Of a stretch of DNA of 64,000 nt, positions 18,576 through 27,231 are shown piece by piece. Position numbers and translations under genes: made by a program. Location of the stretch: assembly GCA_002842215.1 (NCBI GenBank), contig PHCC01000014.1, positions 172,354 to 236,353 on the forward strand, read 5' to 3'. Every line of letters begins with the position of its first letter. Position 1 is the first letter of the stretch. Source of the DNA: Betaproteobacteria bacterium HGW-Betaproteobacteria-9 (GTDB lineage Bacteria > Pseudomonadota > Gammaproteobacteria > Burkholderiales > Burkholderiaceae_C). Below the pieces are notes generated by a model. The model ran no database searches and was not told where the DNA came from. It saw only the letters and a list, made by a program, of their open reading frames with translations.

Positions 18576-19550
18576 ATGAACCCAACCGAACTGCCCGAAA
18601 CGCCTGCCCTGATCGCTCTCGACTGGGGCACCAGCTCGCTGCGCGCCTATGCCATGGGGGCGCACGGCGCGGTGCTGGCCGCGCGGCGCAGCGAACACGG
18701 CGTGATGCACCTGCCCACCGGCCCCAACGTCGACACGCCGGCCGCCGCCTTCGAGCAGGCGTTGCAGCTGTTGTGCGGCGACTGGCTGGCCGACCACCCG
18801 TCCGCCCCGCTGATCGCCTGCGGCATGGTCGGCAGCGCACAGGGCTGGCGTGAGGCGCCCTACCGGTCGCTGCCCAGCCGCGAGGCCGATCTGGCGGACG
18901 CCGTGACCCGGATCGAACGCCCCGGCGGCCAGCCGCTGCACGTGGTGCCCGGCTTGCTGCAGGCCGATGAACTGCCCAATGTGATGCGCGGCGAAGAGAC
19001 CCAGATCATGGGCGTGCTGCAGAGCCGGGCGAACGGGCGCCACACGCCGTCGCAGCTGCTGATCGGCCTGCCGGGCACGCACACCAAATGGGCCTGGGTC
19101 GAAGACGGCGCCGTCACCCGCTTCGAGACCTTCATGACCGGCGAGGTCTACGCCGCACTCTCCCAGCACACCATCCTGGGCCGCACCATGGAGCTGGGCG
19201 GGCCGCAAGACGAACCGGCCTTCGCGCGTGGCCTGCGCGTGGCGGGCTCCAAGCTGGGCGCTCTGGGCGTGCTCTCCACCGTCTTCAGCGTGCGCACCCT
19301 GGGGCTCACCCGCCAGCTCCCCGGCAGCGCCCAGCCCGACTACCTGTCGGGGCTGCTGATCGGACACGAGGTGGCGGCGCTGGCACCCGCCCTGCTGGAC
19401 GGTTCGGCGGTGGTGCTGTGCGGCGAGCCGGAGCTGTGCCTGCGCTACGCGACCGCGCTGGAGGCGCAGGGCCTGCCGACGCCCGAGATCCGTTCCGGCG
19501 TGACACCTTTGGGGCTGTGGCGCATCGCCCAGGCGGCTGAACTGGCATGA
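18576..19550 (+). CDS. dgoK: 2-dehydro-3-deoxygalactonokinase
   Basis: Phosphorylates 2-keto-3-deoxygalactonate with ATP, step two of the De Ley-Doudoroff branch for D-galactonate. The 324-aa protein starts at ATG 18576, ahead of the domain start LIALDWGTSSLRAYAM, an actin-like phosphate-binding loop. Further family stretches are IACGMVGSAQGWREAPY, GLLQADELPNVMRGEETQI and LIGLPGTHTKWAWVEDG. The upstream in-frame extension runs through the repeat and has no coding character. It is followed 34 nt later by the aldolase, as in many dgoKA pairs. Confidence 0.9.
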   Translation: MNPTELPETPALIALDWGTSSLRAYAMGAHGAVLAARRSEHGVMHLPTGPNVDTPAAAFEQALQLLCGDWLADHPSAPLIACGMVGSAQGWREAPYRSLPSREADLADAVTRIERPGGQPLHVVPGLLQADELPNVMRGEETQIMGVLQSRANGRHTPSQLLIGLPGTHTKWAWVEDGAVTRFETFMTGEVYAALSQHTILGRTMELGGPQDEPAFARGLRVAGSKLGALGVLSTVFSVRTLGLTRQLPGSAQPDYLSGLLIGHEVAALAPALLDGSAVVLCGEPELCLRYATALEAQGLPTPEIRSGVTPLGLWRIAQAAELA

Positions 19551-19584
19551 AGCGCCCCCCGCGCCGCCGCCCTGGAACACCGAC

Positions 19585-20229
19585 ATGAACATCCCTCTCT
19601 CCTTTCACCAGACCCTGTCCGGGTGCGGCCTGATCGCCATCCTGCGCGGCCTGAGGCCCGAAGAGGCCATTGCCATCGGTCGCGCTTTGTACGACACAGG
19701 CTTTCGCCTCATCGAGGTGCCGCTGAATTCGCCCGACCCGCTGCGCAGCATCCGCGCGATGCGCGACGCCCTGCCGGCCGACTGCCTGATCGGCGCCGGC
19801 ACCGTGCTGCGGCCCGAGTCCTGCGCCGAGATCGCTGACGCCGGTGGGCAACTGGTGGTGATGCCGCACAGCGACCCGGCGGTGATCCGCGCGGCCAAGG
19901 CCGCCGGCCTGGCCTGCGCCCCCGGCGTGGCCACGCCCACCGAGGCTTTTGCCGCGCTGGCCGCGGGCGCCGACGTGCTCAAGATGTTCCCCGCCGAGGC
20001 CCTGGGCCCGGTCGGCCTCAAGGCCTGGCGCGCGGTGCTCACACCGCCCATCGCCATCGTGCCGGTGGGCGGCATCGTGCCCGATTCCATCGCACCCTAC
20101 CTGGCGGCGGGCGCCTCCGGCTTCGGCCTGGGTTCTGCCCTCTACCGCCCCGGCGACACCCCCGAACAGGTCGCCACCCAGGCCGCTGCTTTCGTTAAGG
20201 CCTGGCGCGCCGCGCGCAGCGGCGCCTGA
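19585..20229 (+). CDS. dgoA: 2-dehydro-3-deoxy-6-phosphogalactonate aldolase
   Basis: Cleaves KDPGal to pyruvate and glyceraldehyde 3-phosphate. The 214-aa trimeric class I aldolase type has the expected elements: [13 protein letters not shown] with the substrate-binding Arg, [14 protein letters not shown] with Glu, GAGTVL, and the Schiff-base Lys133 in [12 protein letters not shown]. The C-terminal [11 protein letters not shown] phosphate loop is typical of KDPGal rather than KDPG aldolases. It sits between dgoK and dgoD with short spacing, 25 nt to dgoD. The products enter lower glycolysis. Confidence 0.92.
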   Translation: MNIPLSFHQTLSGCGLIAILRGLRPEEAIAIGRALYDTGFRLIEVPLNSPDPLRSIRAMRDALPADCLIGAGTVLRPESCAEIADAGGQLVVMPHSDPAVIRAAKAAGLACAPGVATPTEAFAALAAGADVLKMFPAEALGPVGLKAWRAVLTPPIAIVPVGGIVPDSIAPYLAAGASGFGLGSALYRPGDTPEQVATQAAAFVKAWRAARSGA

Positions 20230-20254
20230 ACCTCCACCCCCCACTGGCCCCGCC

Positions 20255-21403
20255 ATGAAGATCACCCGCCTCACCACCTACCTCGTTCCACCGCGCTGGT
20301 GTTTCCTGAAGATCGAGACCGACGAAGGCATCGTCGGCTGGGGCGAGCCGGTACTCGAAGGCCGCGCCCACACGGTGGCCGCCATGGTCGAGGAACTCGC
20401 CGACTACCTGGTCGGCAAAGACCCGCGCCACATCGAAGACCACTGGACCGTGATGTACCGCGCGGGCTTTTATCGGGGTGGCGGCATCCACATGAGCGCG
20501 CTCGCCGGCATCGACCAGGCGCTGTGGGACATCAAGGGCAAGGCGCTGGGCGTGCCGGTGTCCGAGCTGCTGGGCGGCAGCGTGCGCGACCGCATTCGCG
20601 TCTACAGCTGGATCGGCGGCGACCGCCCCAGCGACACCGCCGCCGCAGCCCAGGCGGCCGTGGCGCGCGGCTTCGCCGCCGTCAAGATGAACGGCACCGA
20701 AGAGCTGCAGTTCATCGACAGCCACGACAAGGTCGAACGCTGCCTGGCCAACGTGGCCGCCGTGCGCGAAGCCGTGGGGCCGAACGTGGGCATTGGGGTG
20801 GACTTCCACGGTCGGGTGCACAAGCCCATGGCCAAGGTGCTGGTGCGCGAGCTGGAGCCCTACAAGCTCATGTTCGTCGAAGAGCCGGTGCTGAGCGAAC
20901 ACCATGAAGCCCTCAAGGAGCTGGCCCATGTGGCGACCATGCCGATCGCGCTGGGCGAGCGGCTGTACACGCGCTGGGACTTCAAACGCATCCTGTCCGA
21001 GGGCTATGTGGACATCATCCAGCCCGACCCCTCGCACGCCGGTGGCATCACCGAGACCCGCAAGATCGCGGCCATGGCCGAGGCCTACGACGTGGCGCTG
21101 GCGCTGCACTGCCCGCTCGGCCCCATCGCGCTGGCGGCCAACCTGCAGATCGACGCCGGCTGCTACAACGCCTTCATCCAGGAGCAGAGCCTGGGCATCC
21201 ACTACAACGCCGCCAACGACCTGCTGGACTACGTGAGCAACCCCGAAGTCTTCGCCTACGAAGACGGCATGGTCACCATCCCGACCGGGCCGGGGCTGGG
21301 CATCGAGGTGAACGAGGCCTACGTACAGGAACGCGCGACCGAAGGCCACCGCTGGCGCAACCCGGTCTGGCGCCACAAGGACGGGAGTTTTGCAGAGTGG
21401 TGA
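20255..21403 (+). CDS. dgoD: D-galactonate dehydratase
   Basis: Dehydrates D-galactonate to 2-keto-3-deoxygalactonate. The 382 aa equals E. coli DgoD in length. It is an enolase-superfamily enzyme: the N-terminal capping domain starts [20 protein letters not shown], followed by a barrel with the metal ligand and catalytic residues in [16 protein letters not shown] (Asp, His), FVEEPVL (Glu), [12 protein letters not shown] (Glu) and the C-terminal [14 protein letters not shown] (His). This is the last gene of the plus-strand sugar run; a perfect hairpin terminator lies about 40 nt downstream. Confidence 0.94.
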   Translation: MKITRLTTYLVPPRWCFLKIETDEGIVGWGEPVLEGRAHTVAAMVEELADYLVGKDPRHIEDHWTVMYRAGFYRGGGIHMSALAGIDQALWDIKGKALGVPVSELLGGSVRDRIRVYSWIGGDRPSDTAAAAQAAVARGFAAVKMNGTEELQFIDSHDKVERCLANVAAVREAVGPNVGIGVDFHGRVHKPMAKVLVRELEPYKLMFVEEPVLSEHHEALKELAHVATMPIALGERLYTRWDFKRILSEGYVDIIQPDPSHAGGITETRKIAAMAEAYDVALALHCPLGPIALAANLQIDAGCYNAFIQEQSLGIHYNAANDLLDYVSNPEVFAYEDGMVTIPTGPGLGIEVNEAYVQERATEGHRWRNPVWRHKDGSFAEW

Positions 21404-21440
21404 CACGGGTTCGCCATTCAGGCGATCACTGCACAGGCAC

Positions 21441-21474
21441 ATGAAAAAACCCGGGCAAGCCCGGGTTTTTTCAT
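21441..21474. terminator. Bidirectional rho-independent terminator
   Basis: ATGAAAAAACCCGGG (21441-21455), a CAAG loop, then the exact complement CCCGGGTTTTTTCAT. The stem has A and T tracts on the two sides, so it can stop both the dgoD transcript and the converging purC transcript. Confidence 0.95.
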
Positions 21475-21491
21475 GGTGGACGGAATGAGGC

Positions 21492-22400
21492 TCAGCCCAT
21501 CAGCCGCGTGAGCGCTTCCTGGTATTTGGCCGCCGTTTTTTCGATCACTTCCTTGGGCAGGCGCGGCGCGGGCGCCGTCTTGTCCCAGGCCTTGCCGCTC
21601 ACCTGCGCGGTCTCCAGCCAGTCGCGCAGGAACTGCTTGTCGTAGCTCGGCGGGTTCTGGCCCACCACGTAGCTCTCCAGCGGCCAGTAGCGCGAGGAGT
21701 CGGGTGTCAGCACCTCGTCCATCAGCACCAGCGTACCGGCCTTGTCAAGGCCGAACTCGAACTTGGTGTCCGCGATGATGATGCCCTTCTTCAGCGCGAT
21801 CTCGGCCGCAGCCTTGTAGAGCGCGATGGAGATGTCGCGGATCTGCGCGGCGAGTTCGGGACCGATCATGGCCACGGTCTGCTCGTAGGTGATGTTCTCG
21901 TCGTGCTCGCCCATCTCGGCCTTGGCGGCGGGCGTGTAGATGGGCTCGGGCAGCTTGCTCGCGTTCATCAGCCCCTCGGGCAGCGGCACGCCGCAGACCG
22001 AGCGGCTCTCCAGGTACTCCTTCCAGCCGCTGCCGGCCAGGTAGCCGCGCACCACCGCCTCCACCGGAATCGGCTTCAGGCGCTGGACCAGCATGGAGCG
22101 GCCCGTGACCTGGGCGCGTTCAGCCTCGCTCACCACGCTCTCGGGGGCTTCGCCGGTCAGGTGGATCGGGCAGATGTTCAGGCCCTTGGGGCCGAGCTGG
22201 TCAAACCAGAACAGCGAAAGCTGGGTCAGCAGCGCGCCCTTGCCGGGAATCGGCTCGCCCATGATCACGTCGAAGGCGCTGATGCGGTCTGACGCGACCA
22301 TCAGGATGCGGTCGTCACCCACGGCGTAGTTGTCACGCACCTTGCCGCGCGCGAGCAGGGGCAGGGAATTCAGGGCGGAGGTGTGGAGGGCGGAAGTCAT
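21492..22400 (-). CDS. purC: Phosphoribosylaminoimidazole-succinocarboxamide synthase
   Basis: Joins CAIR and aspartate with ATP to make SAICAR in purine synthesis, in the cytoplasm. The 302 aa start at ATG 22400. Motifs seen: the ATP-loop start [57 protein letters not shown] and [11 protein letters not shown], with the metal-binding [16 protein letters not shown]. The longer frame back to 22472 overlaps the terminator of the upstream gene and is not favoured. It is monocistronic and converges on dgoD. Confidence 0.96.
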   Translation of the reverse strand: MTSALHTSALNSLPLLARGKVRDNYAVGDDRILMVASDRISAFDVIMGEPIPGKGALLTQLSLFWFDQLGPKGLNICPIHLTGEAPESVVSEAERAQVTGRSMLVQRLKPIPVEAVVRGYLAGSGWKEYLESRSVCGVPLPEGLMNASKLPEPIYTPAAKAEMGEHDENITYEQTVAMIGPELAAQIRDISIALYKAAAEIALKKGIIIADTKFEFGLDKAGTLVLMDEVLTPDSSRYWPLESYVVGQNPPSYDKQFLRDWLETAQVSGKAWDKTAPAPRLPKEVIEKTAAKYQEALTRLMG

Positions 22401-22429
22401 GATCGGGCGCAGGGACAAGTGACAGCCAA

Positions 22430-22463
22430 GAAAAAAGCCCGGTGACCGAACAGTCAGCGGGCT
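22430..22463 (-). terminator. Rho-independent terminator of the lipoprotein gene
   Basis: On the minus strand AGCCCGCTGAC pairs with GTCACCGGGCT (one mismatch) around TGTTCG, followed by a run of six T at 22436-22431. It would stop transcription from the upstream minus-strand gene before purC. The 22464-22631 stretch beyond it shows nothing else. Confidence 0.8.
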
Positions 22464-22631
22464 CCGAACCATTCCGGGGAATTATCGCAGGTCGGGTGAC
22501 CGGCCCGGCGAGGGCTCCACCTCAGGCACCATGGGCTGGTCGGTCGCCGCGTCGGGCGCGTCTGAGCGCTCCAGCGCCGGACATTCGACGTGTTGGCAAG
22601 GACGCCTGGCCAGCGTCCAGAGTGTCCGGCC

Positions 22632-23096
22632 TCAGTACTTCGCGCTTGACGCCACCGTCAAGCCGGCGTGGTCGCAGGAGAACATTTCCAGACTGTTGCC
22701 ACGTGTCTGGTGGCCGTTGGACAGCCGCTGGTAGGCCTGCATCTGCTCCCGGGAGACCGCGGACAATAGCAGGCCGCCCTTGTCTTCTGGCGTGAGCTCC
22801 TTGCCCAGCAAACGGCTGGCGCGGCTGCTCAGGCAGGATTCCGCGTTCAGGTGGCGAAACGCCAGCGATTCGATGTACTTGCCCGCCTGCAGGCTGCTGG
22901 TCACGGTCCTGGCGTACGCACCCACATAGGCGCTCGCGGCCGCGTCCACGTCGGGCTGGTTGAACGGCGTGATGTGCACCGCCCGCGGGGCATCGAGCAC
23001 CTGTTGGGACACTTGAGGTGCAGGTGTCGAACAAGCTGCAAGACCCGTCAAAGCCAGTGCGATCAGAACCGATTTGGAATGCTGGAGGTGTTTCAT
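22632..23096 (-). CDS. Small predicted lipoprotein of unknown function
   Basis: A 154-aa protein from ATG 23096. Residues 1-22 form a lipoprotein signal with a lipobox (ALTGLAAC), Cys22 being the predicted lipid attachment site, so it is likely anchored to an envelope membrane. The rest is soluble, with two further cysteines (in AESCLSSRA and EMFSCDHAG) that might form a disulphide in the periplasm. No catalytic motif or known domain is recognised. It stands alone between purC and fba, with its own terminator at 22430-22463. A coding role is supported by the signal peptide; function is unknown. Confidence 0.75.
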   Translation of the reverse strand: MKHLQHSKSVLIALALTGLAACSTPAPQVSQQVLDAPRAVHITPFNQPDVDAAASAYVGAYARTVTSSLQAGKYIESLAFRHLNAESCLSSRASRLLGKELTPEDKGGLLLSAVSREQMQAYQRLSNGHQTRGNSLEMFSCDHAGLTVASSAKY

Positions 23097-23309
23097 GGGA
23101 TTTCCCTGGTTGATTGACCTTCCCTGCCACCACAGGCAGCAGGAACTCCTTGTCACAAGTTGTTCATCGGCTGGCCCGGCGGTTTCTTGAAAGCTTGCTC
23201 AGGGGCAATCGTTTCAAGTCGTAACCGTCCGGCACGACAGACACTCAGCGACGGTTCAGTCACAGGGGAGGCGTCACCGTTTTCCACAAAACGTCATTCC
23301 GCCATAAGC

Positions 23310-23336
23310 AAAAAGGCCACCGCAAGGGTGGCCTTT
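23310..23336 (-). terminator. Rho-independent terminator after fba
   Basis: On the minus strand AAAGGCCACC pairs with GGTGGCCTTT around CTTGC, ending in a five-T tract. It lies 25-50 nt beyond the fba stop. The rest of the gap to the lipoprotein gene (23097-23309) holds that gene's promoter region, but I see no clear motif. Confidence 0.88.
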
Positions 23337-23360
23337 CAGGGAAGCGGAGGCGACCTGGCG

Positions 23361-24425
23361 TCAGACCACCTTCTGCGCCAGCTCGCCCTGGGCGTACTTC
23401 GCGGCCATCACGCTGAGCGTGTCGCCCTTGATCTTGGCGCCCTGGCCTTCGCAGCCGAACTCGATGTAGCGCTGCTTGCAGATCGCCTTGGCGGCCTCGC
23501 GGGCGGGCTTGAGCCATTCGCGGGCGTCGAACTTCTCGGGGTTCTCGGCCATGAACTTGCGCACCGCGCCGGTCATGGCCATGCGGATGTCGGTGTCGAT
23601 GTTGATCTTGCGCACGCCGTGCTTGATGGCTTCCTGGATCTCTTTCACCGGCACGCCCCAGGTCTGCTTCATCTGGCCGCCGTACTGGTTGATGATGGCC
23701 AGCAGGTCCTGCGGCACGCTGGACGAGCCGTGCATCACGAGGTGGGTGTTGGGGATGCGGGCGTGGATTTCCTTCACGCGGCTGATCGCCAGGATGTCGC
23801 CGGTGGGCGGGCGGCTGAACTTGTAGGCGCCGTGGCTGGTGCCGATGGCGATGGCCAGCGCGTCGAGCTGCGTGGCCTTGACGAAGGTGGCGGCTTCTTC
23901 GGGGTCGGTCAGCATCTGGGAATGGTCCAGCTTGCCTTCGGCGCCGATACCGTCTTCTTCGCCCGCGTCACCGGTTTCCAGGTTGCCCAGGCAGCCGAGT
24001 TCACCTTCCACCGTGACGCCGCTCTTGTGCGCCATCTCGACGACCTTGCGGGTCACGTCGACGTTGTAGTCGAAGCTGGAAGGCGTCTTGCCGTCTTCGT
24101 TGAGCGAGCCGTCCATCATGACCGAGCCGAAGCCCAGGCCGATGGCGCCTTCGCAGACCTTGACGCTGGTGCCGTGGTCCTGGTGCATCACCATCGGGAT
24201 GTGTGGGTACATCTCGGCAGCGGCCTGGATCAGGTGCTTGATGAAGGCTTCACCCGCGTACTTGCGGGCACCGGCCGAGGCCTGCAGGATGACCGGAGCG
24301 CCGACCTCGTCGGCCGCGGCCATGACGGCCTGCACCTGTTCGAGGTTGTTGACGTTGAAAGCCGGAATGCCGTAACCGTTCGCCGCGGCGTGGTCGAGCA
24401 GTTCGCGCATGGAAACGAGAGCCAT
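23361..24425 (-). CDS. fba: Class II fructose-bisphosphate aldolase
   Basis: Zinc-dependent cleavage or synthesis of fructose 1,6-bisphosphate in glycolysis and gluconeogenesis. The 354 aa show the class II pattern: [17 protein letters not shown], a zinc-ligand region [30 protein letters not shown] and [13 protein letters not shown] with the later histidines, and [16 protein letters not shown], the phosphate-binding loop. The start is ATG 24425. A tandem GTTGGTAAC element lies 19-38 nt upstream and is shared with pyk, suggesting joint control. A terminator follows. Confidence 0.96.
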   Translation of the reverse strand: MALVSMRELLDHAAANGYGIPAFNVNNLEQVQAVMAAADEVGAPVILQASAGARKYAGEAFIKHLIQAAAEMYPHIPMVMHQDHGTSVKVCEGAIGLGFGSVMMDGSLNEDGKTPSSFDYNVDVTRKVVEMAHKSGVTVEGELGCLGNLETGDAGEEDGIGAEGKLDHSQMLTDPEEAATFVKATQLDALAIAIGTSHGAYKFSRPPTGDILAISRVKEIHARIPNTHLVMHGSSSVPQDLLAIINQYGGQMKQTWGVPVKEIQEAIKHGVRKINIDTDIRMAMTGAVRKFMAENPEKFDAREWLKPAREAAKAICKQRYIEFGCEGQGAKIKGDTLSVMAAKYAQGELAQKVV

Positions 24426-24443
24426 GAAAATCCCCTAAGTCAA

Positions 24444-24463
24444 GTTGGTAACCGGTTGGTAAC
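24444..24463. promoter_or_regulatory. Tandem GTTGGTAAC element upstream of fba
   Basis: Two exact copies of GTTGGTAAC (24444-24452 and 24455-24463) have an 11-bp period. The 16-mer GTAACCGGTTGGTAAC here matches the pyk upstream element on the opposite strand with one difference. A common regulator is inferred; its identity is unknown. The remainder of the gap (24464-24620) shows nothing else. Confidence 0.6.
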
Positions 24464-24619
24464 TCGGGGAATTTTAGCGCCGCAGGCCTTGCTCACAGTT
24501 GACAAACTCCCACCCGGAGATATGGGCATCAACTCCAGACCGCCAGCAGTGTCCACGGGGGTAAGCCGCGCAGCGGCGCACAGCGCAATTCAAAACACGC
24601 TCCGGAGACCGTGCACCAA

Positions 24620-24670
24620 CCAAGGCCGCCGCGGAACTGGCTTTGCCGGGCCGCCAGCGGCGCAGGGGGA
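24620..24670 (-). repeat. Stop-adjacent structured repeat, copy 6 (short form)
   Basis: Starts directly after the pyk stop on the minus strand: CCCCCTGCGCCGC, then GGCCCGGCAAAGCCAGTTCC. The central C/G hairpin of the family is missing, so this is a shortened copy. Confidence 0.75.
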
Positions 24671-26104
24671 TCAACTTGCCCTGCAGATCTTCAAGGTGTT
24701 GGTGCCGCCAGGCTGCCCCATGGGCTCCCCCACGGTGATGGCGTAAACGTCGCCGCTCTGCACGATGCCGCGCGCCTTCAGGTGCGCCTCGGCGTCGGCC
24801 AGCGCCGTGTCGCGGTCGGCGCTGGTGTCCATCAGCAGCGGACGCACGTTGCGGTAGAGCGTCATCTTTCGCTGCGAGGTCAGGTTGGACGTCACGGCGT
24901 AGATCGGCATGCGCACGTTGTGCCGGCTCATCCACAACGCGGTGGAGCCCGAGTCGGTCAGTGCCACGATGGCCTTGGCCCCCAGGTGGTGGGCCGTGAA
25001 CAGCGCGCCCATGGCGATGGATTGGTCAATGCGCGTGAATTTTTTGCCCTGGAAGTCGTTGCCCAGCTCGCTGTACTCGGCCTTTTCGGCTTCCTGGCAG
25101 ATGTTGGCCATCTCTTTGACGGTCTCCAGCGGGTACTTGCCGGCGGCGGTTTCGGCGCTGAGCATCACGGCGTCGGTGCCGTCCAGCACGGCGTTGGCCA
25201 CGTCGCTCACCTCGGCGCGCGTGGGCACCGGGTTGACGATCATTGACTCCATCATCTGCGTCGCGGTGATCACCACCTTGTCCATCTCGCGCGCGAGCCG
25301 GATCATGTGTTTCTGCAGCCCGGGCACGGCCGCGTTGCCCACCTCCACCGCCAGGTCGCCGCGCGCCACCATGATGCCGTCGGACACCTTGAGGATGTTG
25401 GCCAGCTCGGGGATGGCCTCGGCGCGTTCGATCTTGGCGATCAACGCCGGCTTGTGCCCGATGGACGCACCCGCCACATTGCAGAGCTGGCGCGCCAGCT
25501 CCATATCGGTCGCGTTCTTGGGGAAACTCACCGCCACGTAATCGGCCTTGAGGCCCATGGCGGTCTTGATGTCGTCCATGTCCTTGGCGGTCAGCGCGGG
25601 CGCGGTCAGGCCGCCACCCTGCTTGTTGATGCCCTTGTTGTTGGACAGCTCGCCGCCGAGCTTGACGGTGGTGTGCACCGCCGGGCCGACCACCTTGTCC
25701 ACCGTCATGACGATCAGGCCGTCGTTCAGTAGCAGCGTGTCGCCCGCCTTGACGTCGCGCGGCAGTTCCTTGTAGTCCAGGCCCACGCCACCGAGGTCAC
25801 CCGGTTCGGTGCGCGAGGCATCGAGCACGAAAGGCTGGCCCGGTTCCAGCATCACCTTGCCCTCGGCGAACTTGCCGACGCGGATCTTCGGGCCCTGCAG
25901 ATCGGCCATGATGCCGACCTCGCGGCCCGCACGCTGCGCCGCCTCACGCACCAGGGTGGCGCGGTCGATGTGGTCCTGCGCGGTGCCGTGCGAGAAGTTC
26001 AGTCGCACCACGTTGACGCCGGCGCGGATCATCGCCTCCAGCAGGGCGGGATCGCTGGAAGCGGGCCCGAGGGTGGCGACGATCTTGGTGGCGCGTTGCG
26101 GCAT
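24671..26104 (-). CDS. pyk: Pyruvate kinase
   Basis: Transfers phosphate from phosphoenolpyruvate to ADP, the final glycolytic step. The 477 aa have the type II-like layout: KIVATLGPASSDPALLEAM, RLNFSHGTAQDH, IMADLQGPKIRVGKF, the B domain at about residues 70-170, MVARGDLAVEVG and the signature ITATQMMESMIVNPVPTRAE. The C-terminal regulatory domain ends in a glycine-rich stretch. Upstream at 26170-26190 lies a tandem AACAGGTTAC element, the counterpart of the one before fba. A short repeat copy begins at its stop codon. Confidence 0.97.
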   Translation of the reverse strand: MPQRATKIVATLGPASSDPALLEAMIRAGVNVVRLNFSHGTAQDHIDRATLVREAAQRAGREVGIMADLQGPKIRVGKFAEGKVMLEPGQPFVLDASRTEPGDLGGVGLDYKELPRDVKAGDTLLLNDGLIVMTVDKVVGPAVHTTVKLGGELSNNKGINKQGGGLTAPALTAKDMDDIKTAMGLKADYVAVSFPKNATDMELARQLCNVAGASIGHKPALIAKIERAEAIPELANILKVSDGIMVARGDLAVEVGNAAVPGLQKHMIRLAREMDKVVITATQMMESMIVNPVPTRAEVSDVANAVLDGTDAVMLSAETAAGKYPLETVKEMANICQEAEKAEYSELGNDFQGKKFTRIDQSIAMGALFTAHHLGAKAIVALTDSGSTALWMSRHNVRMPIYAVTSNLTSQRKMTLYRNVRPLLMDTSADRDTALADAEAHLKARGIVQSGDVYAITVGEPMGQPGGTNTLKICRAS

Positions 26105-26169
26105 GAAAGGAGTCTCCTGATGGGTGGCTGAAACGGCTGGCTCTGTAATTTGGTTTCAATTATCCGTGA

Positions 26170-26190
26170 AACAGGTTACCAACAGGTTAC
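26170..26190. promoter_or_regulatory. Tandem AACAGGTTAC element upstream of pyk
   Basis: AACAGGTTAC occurs twice (26170-26179 and 26181-26190) with an 11-bp period. Its reverse complement contains GTAACCTGTTGGTAAC, one base different from the fba element. It lies about 66 nt before the pyk start. The rest of 26105-26331 shows no gene. Confidence 0.6.
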
Positions 26191-26331
26191 GGCTTTGCCC
26201 GGAAGGTTTGCCTTGGTGAAATGGATGCGTCCGAGTTCGGGCGCGCCGCGCGCTTGTCTCAAGACTCACGGCTTTTTTGCGCACACCCGGTCCGTGTGCG
26301 GGAACGGAAGCTCAGGCCGGCAAAAACGGGC

Positions 26332-26469
26332 TCAGCGGCCAAAGAGTCCCAGCAAACCGATGATGATCAGGTAGACGGCGACGATGGTGTTCAGCAGGCG
26401 GGGCATCACCAGGATGAGGATGCCGGCGATGAGGGACACCAGTGGTCCGATGCTCAGGTGCAGATTCAT
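26332..26469 (-). CDS. DUF3096-type mini membrane protein
   Basis: A 45-aa protein from ATG 26469 that is almost entirely hydrophobic: SIGPLVSLIAGILILVMPRL is followed by NTIVAVYLIIIGLLGLFGR, two membrane-spanning helices joined by a short PRLL turn. The sequence fits the small DUF3096 family of bacterial membrane proteins of unknown function. It stands alone between pyk and the marR-type gene, with an AAGGAAGA ribosome-binding sequence upstream on the minus strand. No partner can be named from context. Confidence 0.8.
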   Translation of the reverse strand: MNLHLSIGPLVSLIAGILILVMPRLLNTIVAVYLIIIGLLGLFGR

Positions 26470-26648
26470 GGGGGTCTTCCTTGTGGGGTTGGGGAGCGGG
26501 CACCTCGCCGAGGTCTCGGTGCAGGCGCCACGGGACCCGATGATTTTGCGGGAGCGGCGTGGCTGTCTGTGCGTCGTCGAACAGACGCTCGCTCGCAACG
26601 CGTCCCGCATCCTCCGCGCTGGAGGGGCGGTCGAAGCCCCGCAAGGTT

Positions 26649-27125
26649 CTACCGCGGGGCTTCGCTCGGCGCGCGGCTCATCTCATTGTTCTGCGTCACC
26701 AGCAGGTTCAGCAGGCGCCTGAAGTCGCTGCGCTGGCGCTCGGTGAGCGGTGCCAGGATCTGCTCCTGGGCGCGCAGCATGGCGGGGATGCACTCAGCCA
26801 AAGCCTGCGCGCCTTCTGCGGTCAACACCAGTTGGCGCGCGCGCCGGTCCTCGGGTGCGGTGCGGCGTTCCATCCAGCCACGGGCTTCGAGCCGGTCCAC
26901 CACGCCACCGGTGGTGGACGCGTCCAGCGCGATGGTGCGCGCCAGCGTGCGCTGGTCAATGCCCGGCTGGTTGCTCACCACCTGCAGGGCGGCGTACTGT
27001 ACGGGCGTGATGCCCAGGTCCCCGGCTTCCTGCAGAAAGATGCCGACCGAAATCTGGTGCAGACGGCGGATCGCATGACCCGGCTGGAGGTCGATGTTCA
27101 CGGTGGACGGGTTGGGGGTTGTCAT
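26649..27125 (-). CDS. MarR-family regulator of the gentisate genes
   Basis: Probable repressor released by an aromatic acid, 158 aa from ATG 27125. The winged-helix DNA-binding domain spans about residues 30-110, with ITPVQYAALQVVSNQPGID, the recognition helix DASTTGGVVDRLEARGW and the wing ERRTAPEDRRARQLVLT. It is divergent from gentisate dioxygenase, and an inverted repeat at 27185-27203 lies between the two starts. Ligand identity (gentisate, salicylate or 3-hydroxybenzoate) is inferred only from the neighbouring enzymes. Confidence 0.87.
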   Translation of the reverse strand: MTTPNPSTVNIDLQPGHAIRRLHQISVGIFLQEAGDLGITPVQYAALQVVSNQPGIDQRTLARTIALDASTTGGVVDRLEARGWMERRTAPEDRRARQLVLTAEGAQALAECIPAMLRAQEQILAPLTERQRSDFRRLLNLLVTQNNEMSRAPSEAPR

Positions 27126-27184
27126 GGTGCGTCGAATCAAGGGTTTCCCCCATGCGGCTTGGACCATGTTAGCAGGACACTTAT

Positions 27185-27203
27185 CATAAGCATACTGATT
27201 ATG
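27185..27203. promoter_or_regulatory. Putative MarR operator
   Basis: The perfect inverted repeat CATAA-N9-TTATG lies in the AT-rich divergent region between the marR-type gene and gentisate dioxygenase, about 30 nt before the dioxygenase start. Size and symmetry fit MarR sites. Binding is inferred. Confidence 0.55.
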
Positions 27204-27231
27204 TGCATGCGGCCTTTTAAGGAGACATCCC

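Noticed and set aside
17247..19592. A 781-codon minus-strand open frame
   Set aside because: It crosses the KDA dehydratase, a repeat copy and dgoK, all clearly coded on the plus strand.
23186..23218. CTTGAAA/TTTCAAG inverted repeat in the lipoprotein-fba gap
   Set aside because: Short arms with a 19-nt spacer and no comparable site elsewhere; likely chance.
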